From: Limnoperna fortunei
Lineage: Eukaryota; Mollusca; Bivalvia; Mytilida; Modiolidae
Reading direction: 5' to 3'
DNA: 64,000 nucleotides
Assembly: GCA_944474755.1 (NCBI GenBank)
Contig: CALYDG010000030.1
Span: forward strand, 1 to 64,000
In this document: positions 53,601-62,600 of the stretch, one piece after another
Layout of the letters: each line of letters begins with the position of its first letter
How positions within the stretch are numbered: position 1 is the first letter of the stretch
Notes under the pieces: model-generated
Database searches by the model: none
The model's input: the letters and a program-made list of their open reading frames with translations, nothing else
What the model was told of the DNA's origin: nothing
Position numbers and translations under genes: made by a program

Positions 53601-56600
53601 AATTTCAGAAAATTGCTAAAAAATCAGACAGTCAAACATCATTTGAAAGTTGTAGTCAAATGTTTGACAGGAGACTAATTCCTTTGATGCAACAAGCCAT
53701 TGCTGGACTTACCATAGATGAAGAAACAGGGCAAGTAAAGAATGGATTAAAAGTATCCCTGAGGTATTTACTTGCTGATGTTTGTAATGTCATGCAAGCA
53801 CATTATTTAATTCTAATGGAGGATAGGAAAGCGGAGGAGATTCAAAAATTTATGCACATCTTGAAAACTATATTTCCATCATTTTTTAAAGAGGCAGAGG
53901 AAACAATTATAACCAAAAGGCAGGCTGAGCTGCGTGTACCAATTAAGCTACCTGACAGAGACAGTATCACTAAACTAAGAAATGTCAACAAAAAAGTCAT
54001 CAAAGAGCTCTCGTCAGACATACAGTCTAAGTTGAGTCAGAATGATTTTTGTCGACTTCGAGATGCTCTTGTTTGCAGACTCACTTTATATAATGGAAGG
54101 AGAGGCGGAGAAACTTGTAGAATGAGACTGACAGAGTTTAAGGATGCTTTAGAAGATAAGTGGGTCGATCAGCGAAAAATTCAAGAATTTTCTGAAATGG
54201 ATAAAATGCTTCTTAGAGAATCCAAAATTGCTTACATTAGGGCATCTAAATTAGCTAAGTTGGTACCTGTAATTATTCCAAATGATTGTTGGCATGCATT
54301 GAGTTTATTATCAAGAACTGATGCAAGACAAGATGCTGGGGTAAATCCACAAAATGAATTTTTGTTTCCCAACACTCAAAACTCGATGAATCATGTTATT
54401 GGTTTTGACTGTATTGCCAGGATATGCGAGGAAGCTGGTCTGGAAAAACATTTAAATGCAACATCTATGAGACATTATGTTGCCACCGAATATGCATTGG
54501 AAGATGCCTCCAAAGCGGACAGAGAACTTTTTTACAAGCATATGGGACACTCTGAGGCAATCAATGAAAATGTGTATCAGTGTCCACCTGCACTGAGGGA
54601 AATCACAAGAGTGGGAAAAGTTTTGAGGCAGTTTGATGAAGCTAATAATGGTGAGTCTTTATTTAAATGACTGATCCAATGGCTTCAGGTGTCCTTCCAA
54701 CGTCCAGCAAAAATCTTCTACCCTTAAACCCCTTGGCAAAATGCCTCTGCAAAAGTCCATTTTTTTTTTATTTGTCTCTATGGTACTTTAAGGGGCAAAG
54801 TGTTTTTATGGTCCTCACACATCTTCTTGTTTAACAACTTTAAGTTAGCCAGTGAAATGTTGATACTATTTGTCACCTCTTATTGAGCTAATTGAAATCG
54901 ACAAAAAGGTCCAATTTGTCAGAAAACCCCTAATAACAATTATGGTCCCTCTAATGTCAAAAGTGATTGTTTCAGTATGTGTTTTGCCATAAAGATTGAA
55001 AACCATAGAAGGTTTTGCATGTATAAATGTTAGACAAATTGAGATTTACATAAAACTTCCCTTAAACATAATTGCCATTTTCAAGGTTTTTGCCAAATAT
55101 ACTGTAAACGTATAATTGAACATTTGACATGAATAGTCTATACATGACGTTAAACCTATCAAATGCTGTGTTGGATAAATATTGCACTAGAATATGTGAT
55201 GAACCTACAGAAAAAATAAGAGTCTGTTTCCTGTCTGTCCTATGATCATCATAAGATGATAGAAGGTTTGCACGGCATTTTTTTTTGAAAATTTGCTCAG
55301 TATTGCATGTACACTTAAGTGTACTTTTTTTATTTCAGATGAGATGATTGAAACTGAGTCAAAAGAGGAAGAACTTGTGCAGACAGAAAATATAGAGGGT
55401 AAGTTAAAAATGATTTGAACTCTCTATATATATTAATAGTTCTTAAAAGCTTTGCAGACTCTAAAATTATAATTAGGGTTTCAGAATGATTGTGGATGCC
55501 CTATTGTTTTCACTTTGTCTGAACATCCACAATTTCTTAGTTAACATAAAATCCTTTTAACTGACATGACTGAGGAATACTTCAAATAAGAAAGTTTTTT
55601 CTTTTAGCAAATAGTAAATGAATATATAATGTACATGCAGACATGTATACATACATGTACATTATCATGATTTGTGCATTTGGTTATAATTTTTTACATA
55701 CATATACATTATTGTTTTGTGCATTTGGTTATGTGTTTTTTTTTAAACAAATCCCTAATCCTGGCTTAGACTGTTTCGTATTATTGCTTAAAAGTAAAAT
55801 TTAAATAATATTAATACTGCCTGTAATTAGGAATTGTCAATTTGATATTAAGACTATGATGGAGATGAAGTCAGGTCTGACCTAGGCATATTTCATGTTT
55901 GGCATGCTACATGTATTTTGAGTAATTTATTAGCCCCCTACCCAACAATTCTGCTTATTTGCTCAAGAAGTGGCTGCGATACCTGGAACAAGAGGTCTTG
56001 ATTTGATAGTTCAATATTTTTGATTGTACATACACCTGATGTTCTTTCGTGGATGTTGTTACATATTGTTTCATGGTATTCATATCATGTTCATTTCTTG
56101 CTAATTCATGTCTCGCTTTCATATGCTTTCTCTTCTTTTTGGCTCACCTGCACCATATCTCTTAGTACACTTTCCTCTTTTCTTTAACTATTTTTTATAC
56201 TGACATTATACCACTGTTTCACTGATTGAAGCCATTATTATTCAATTGTCTCATACAATATTGTTATTTCAACTAAGCAACTAAATAATTTATAGAATTA
56301 TAAGGAGATTCCAAGATTCCTAGATGGCTGCACACAGCAAAGTGTCACCATCACTAAATCCTTTCAATCAAATGATGATTTCTACAAAATATGTTTATAC
56401 CAATTTGATTTTTTGATAATAGCATTTATAAAATATTGTACATATATCCATTTCAAATAATTATATGCTTCCAATGACTTGAAAATCAATTCATGATAAA
56501 ACTAGATTTAAGAAAACATATTTCACTGAGAAAAAATTCAATACTCTGTGTTTACAAGTTTACATTTTGTTATGCTTGGCTAATTATTATAAAACTTTCT

Positions 56601-59600
56601 GCCCTTTGACAGTAAAATAACAGGTTTCAGACTTTTTAGATCACCTGATTGAAGGCCAGGTGAGATATTGTCATCACTTTGCGTCCATCGTCAAAACTAT
56701 TTCAAATGTCTGATTGGATTTTATCCAAATTTAGCATGTTTGTTTGTTATCCATTAAAACAACTGGCCTATTACTTGAAAACGGTTTATGATACCAAAAA
56801 AAACTGTCTTTTGCTGGAATGTTGAGCTTATTGAGCTCTACATAACTTAAATAAGTTTCCAAGTACTCAGCCAAACCCTTACATGGTTATTGCCCATGGT
56901 CTCCATTGGTCCATCACGATTTTGTGGGTGCAAATCCTCTGAGCCATTGAATAGATTTTTTTGCTGAAATTTTGTAGGATTGTTTGTCCCTATATGTAGT
57001 TGATCGTAACACAGTGTCATTTGGATTTGACAAGCTTTGTCTTAGGAGTTGCAGGACTTTATCGACTTTGTGCATTTACATTCATAGTAGCACTTTGTTG
57101 GCGCAACTTTATGAAACCGATGAATGGATTTTGCTTAAATTTTATGTGATTGTTTTCTACCATATCAGTTTAATCATTTCCTACCGTTATTTTCATTTAA
57201 TTTTGATTATAGTTATTGACTTTTTCAACTTTGACATTTTTCAATTTTTATGCAGTGGCTATGTGTAGCATCCTTGTGTTTCATTGAGCATGATTGATTT
57301 TTATGAAAATTATGGGAACATTTTAAATAAATAACTATTGGGCATTTGGTATGTGGGGCATAATATTTGTCTCCTTGACACAGTAACGTAACACTTCTTT
57401 AAACACAACTGCACTAAAATGTTGTGCAGTGGCATACCTTTCCCAAGTTTTAAGTTTATTATTGTTTAATATTAGTATAACCAAAGCTGACTACAGGTCA
57501 ACTCTGTCTAGCTGTCTGTAGGTTGCAGAATCAGTGTACTTAAAGATTCATGGTTGGATCCTATGATTGGTTGTAAATTTCATGTAGTTTTTTCTGACTT
57601 TTTCTCTCTAGACACATTTTCTAGGATGGTTTTGACAAATGACACTATCCTTCGAAAAAGACAAAAAAAAGGCTGTTTAGTTGAAAGGTAGAATAATGCC
57701 ATTTAGTACCCCTATGTAGAGTTCTTTATGAGTAGGCTCCTCAGTGTCCCTACGAAGGCTACACTTGTACCTTGCCAACAGGGGAGCTTAAGCTTGTTTC
57801 CCAATCCAGTGTCAATAAATATGTTAAGAACAGGAGGTGGTATGCCGATTAGCATTAAACATGGTAAAATGAATGGCACACATAATCATGCACATAAACA
57901 CAGAAAAATTATAGGCCTGCATTTTTTTAAATGCAGATTTTTGTCAACCTAGCGCAACCTCTGGATAAGGAACTTAAGTTCTTTTATTGGGAGGGTTTAA
58001 TTGAGAAAAAAAAAACAAAATAAGTTTGCAATACTTCTGCAGTGGATTTCACAAAAAGTCGTAAGTAAAAAACCTGTGGTAAGTAATGACGTCATAATGG
58101 ATTTTTCTTTGATCTTCTGAACACTTACGATGGATTTTACACTTAAGACTCTTTGTGAAATCCACTCCTGTTATGTAAAAAATACTTATTGATATCAATA
58201 CAATGCATAAAGCATGATGAGGATTAAGCCCTCTTAGTCTTGAACAATATGAAAACCTAAACAGCAATGTCTAAGGCTAGATTTATGATGTGTGATGATA
58301 CAACGTTCATTGCCATTTTTGGAAGGAAAATATATTCTGATTTGAGAACTTTACATTTCAGAGTTCATTTCAAATTTTGTCACTGACATCTCCCTTTATG
58401 AGCTAATTGACAACTCAAAGGTGATTGAAGAAGAAGATGTAACAGTTAAACCAGAGGACATAAAGAGTTCTAGAGATTTGCTTCTGAATGTAAGAGTTCA
58501 AAATGCTGTGAAGCAGTACTTCTCCAGTGATGCTTGGCTTGCTGTTAAGAACACTCTAAAAATGATTGAAGGTTTGTATATATTGAACTCTCAAAATGAT
58601 CTTTAGCTCATTTTCACCAAAGCATGCAAAGGTCTATATGAGCTATTGTTATAACTTGGCTTGGTATTCACTGTCACTCCACAATATCAGTGGTTAGGGC
58701 TTCAGTCTTGTCTGTTAAACATTTTCTTCAAACATCTACTTCACTGAAACCACTTACATAATTCAATGAAACTTTGCCTTGGTGTTTCTAAGAATGTACT
58801 CCACAAATGTAGTATTTTTATACTGTGGTTGCTTAATACTGCGCTTTACAGTAACAGTGCCGACACTGTTAAAATTAGAAGCGTCGAAAAGATGATGGTG
58901 TTAAAAAAATGTCAACACAACAAAACCCTGCGATTTCTTTTGCTGACTTGTGAATGATAAATAAAGAACCATAACGAGATGAGAAAGAAATGTTAAGGGG
59001 TGGGCAAATGCATGGGTTTTTCAACTTTCCGGAACTTTGAGGATGTCTTTCCAATGGGTACTAATGCCTAAAAACTGACTTTCCCATTGGGGAAACTCAC
59101 CACTCCTAGAACACTGTTACCATTAATTTAAATAGATCATAGGAGTCTGAGAACAAATTCCTACTAATATCTTACTGAAAACTGTTGATTTAGCTTTAAT
59201 ATGCCAGCAGATAAAATTGTTAAGCATGATTAGAAAAATCCATAGCTAATGTTTCAAAATAGTCTGTTAATGACACTGTTTTTGCTCCATAATTGGATTG
59301 TTTTTCAAGTTTGCACCTCTAAAAATCTACTTCTTTTAAACCATTGAAAAGAATTCAAGGAAAGGATGGAGCATTGTTCCTTAGGATATCAGGCTTGCCA
59401 ACTTTTCAAAATGCTGATGGGGGATTTTTTGCGGGAAATTTTTGTGGATGTAATTTGAGGTGTTTTTTTCATGGGTTACAGCGAAAGAAACAACTTAAAG
59501 TATAACAACATTTTATATTAAAATGATTCTGCACTGTATGTATGATAAGCACTACATATACTTTCTGATGTGAAACTTCAAAAACATTAATTGATCATGT

Positions 59601-62600
59601 CACAAAGTATAATGTAAGTGATCACTATCCTGTATGTATTTCTAGGAAAGAAATTATGAATACAGAGAAAAATTCCCATAACCATATTAACATATAGAAA
59701 TTTCAATAATTTTTATGAAAAAACTTTCTTGGATGACCTCACTGCAGCCTCGTTTTATACTATTGAATTTGAAAGTGATACCTCAAAATGTTTAAGCTTG
59801 TTTTATAAAATATTTAATGAAGTAATTAACAAACATGTCCCAGTTGTTACAAAAAGAGTCAAAAGAGATAAACAACCTGAATGGTACACTAAAGATGTAA
59901 TAAATGCAAGAAAAATGAGAGATAAATATAAAAATCATGGTATGTGGCCTGAATATAAAATATGGAGAAATAAAGGTCACCCAATTAACTGATAAAGCTA
60001 AAAAGAAATATTATGAAAATATGGTAAAAAATTCTAAGGATCCAAGATGTCTTTGGAAATGTATTCATAGCTTAAACCCATCAAATCATGTAAAACCATA
60101 TGAACTAACTGAAGGAGATGACATCAGTACACAGGATGTTACTAAAATGACAAATATATTTAATGAATTTTTCACAACATGTGTTCAAAATCTGAGAGAT
60201 ACATAAACAAGTACAACTCCAAAGTTACCAAATTTTGATAAACTGAGAGATTTTGTACAAAACAAAGTGTCTAACAATCAGTTTTCTATTCCACACATAA
60301 CAACACCAGATCTATTACTACAAATGAGTAAACTTGATGTGAATAAGTCATCTGGAACTGACAATATAGGACCTAAACTGCTTAAATTAAGTGCACCCAT
60401 CATTGCATCCCCTTTAACATATATTTTTAACAGAATGATTGACACTGGCACCTTTCCAAAAGAATTTAAAAATGCCATGGTCACACCAATCTACAAATCA
60501 GGAAATCGTACATTCCCAACCAATTACAGACCAATTTCAGTATTACCAACAATATCAAAACTAATTGAAAGCCATGTACACACTCCACTCATCTCTATAA
60601 ATATCTTTCAAAACTTAATCTGCTACATCCTGCCCAATCAGGTTTCAGACCTGGTCACTCATGCCAAACAGCACTTATTAACATTGTTGATAAATTTATA
60701 GAAGAAATGAATAATGGAAACATCAATATTGCCATTTTCCTAGACTTAAAAAAAAGCATTGGATGTTGTAGATCCCTCTATCCTCTGTCAAAAATTAGAG
60801 ATGTATGGCATCGATAAAAACAGCATACATTTTTTCCAGTCTTATTTAGAAGATAGATCTCAGCAAATTCAAATACAAAATGTTCAATCTAAAAAATGTT
60901 CTATTAAATATGGTGTTCCTCAGGGGTCAATCCTTGGACCCCTTTTGTTTTTATTGTATATCAAAAATTACTATTTTCGAAAACTTGTGTCACAAAAACT
61001 TTCGTTGCAGTTTTTTTTGCAACTACATGCTACAGCCTCTTGATATTTGGTATGTAGCTTTTTCCTGTAGTACAATAAGATGTAAAGCGATTTTATGACA
61101 GAAAAATTACTACTTCCTGTTTACCGAAAACTTGCCTTACACAGGCGACATGTCTTCAATGGAAGACTGCAATTCCAGTTTTTTAGGTGCATTTTTACCT
61201 TTCCTAACAATAGCACATATAGGGATAACTATTAGTCTCCTTGCATCATCGTCATCCATGTCTTAGTTGTCATAAGAACTTCCATCACAGTTTTCTAAGC
61301 AACAGCTTGCAGTGGGCTCCTGCTATTTGGCTGACAGCTTCATCCTATGTTATACTGTTGGCAGTTATTGTTCTTACTAATCTTATTCCTGTTTAGCGAC
61401 CAAATTTAGTGAATTGGGCAATAGGCACACAAGTTTTTATCACATTTTTCTTAGCAACTACATACAGTGATCCTTGATGTTTGCCTTACAGTTTTATGCT
61501 AAGGTATTGTAAAGTGTAGCAATTTCATGGGGGGCCAGCCCTCTTCTTAAAGACTTAATGAATTGTAGCAACTAACATGTGTCTTCCTCTTAAGCAGATG
61601 CCATTCTAGTTTTAGATTAATATTAACAATTTGTACAAATCTGTTAAAACTGATTTTTATTATCCAGGAACTCCAAGAAACATTGAAGATGAAACTACTG
61701 AGCCAAAGGTATGTTGCAAGAAGATAACAAAACAATCATGTCCTTAATAATGAAAAGGCTCATTCAAACGCAACCAAACTTGATGTGGTTGGTCATTTTG
61801 GTGTCCTTTACAAAACTATTGTTTGGATTTTTGATCCATTGAATAATATGGTCTCATAGGGGGTAAGACCACCTTTAGAGCATTATAACTCAAAAACTAT
61901 AATAGATAGGAGAAATCTGAAGTCACCATCCTTGTTCAGAATGAAAAGCTCTACAAAAGTCTCCATAATGAGTTGAACTTGTCAGACAGCTCCTTGTAGG
62001 AGTTATCTCTTGAAAGGTAAAAAATTGCATTTTTCTGTTTTTTACCTGTAACTTAAGAACAATATAGTAGAAAGAGAAAAACTTTTAATTGCTAAAATGT
62101 TCAGCTCATCAATCTCTACAAAAGTCTCCAATGGATCAAAGTTGTCAGACCACTCCTTATAAGAGTTATCTCTCTTAAATGGTAATTGGATTTTTTGTGG
62201 CTTTTTCACCTGGAACTGGAAAACAATAGTAAATGAAAAAAAAATTAATTGGTTTGAATTGTCATATGACTTTTTGCATGAGCAAATTGCCTCATTATGG
62301 CAAAAATTGCCAGTTACTTGAAAGCAATTGTAGATAGAGAAAAACTTTTAATTGCTGAAATGTTCAGCTGCATTGGCTCTATAAAAGTCTCCATTTGGAA
62401 GTTGTCAGATGACTCCTTGTAGGAGTTATCTCTCTTTAATGGTCAAAAAAGGGATTTTTGTCGTTTTTTGCCTGTAACTTGAGAACGAAAGTAGATAGAG
62501 AAAAGACTTCATATTGCTGAAATGTTCAGCACATTTAGCTTTTCATTGAGTGGAAGTTGTCACACGACCCCTTGTAGGAGTTATCTCTTTTTAATCGTCT

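Larger units (their letters stand above)
54651..58361. other. Introns around exon 55339-55398; family A-like head at 56638 and a MITE
   Basis: Apart from the exon, this region holds a diverged family A-like start ('gatcacctgattgaaggcc', 56639), AT-rich sequence and the MITE at 58039. Long frames such as 56984-57268 show no protein features. Confidence 0.45.

Noticed and set aside
56984..57268. 94-codon open frame in an intron
   Set aside because: Hydrophobic AT-rich translation with no start or splice support; adjoins diverged repeat sequence.
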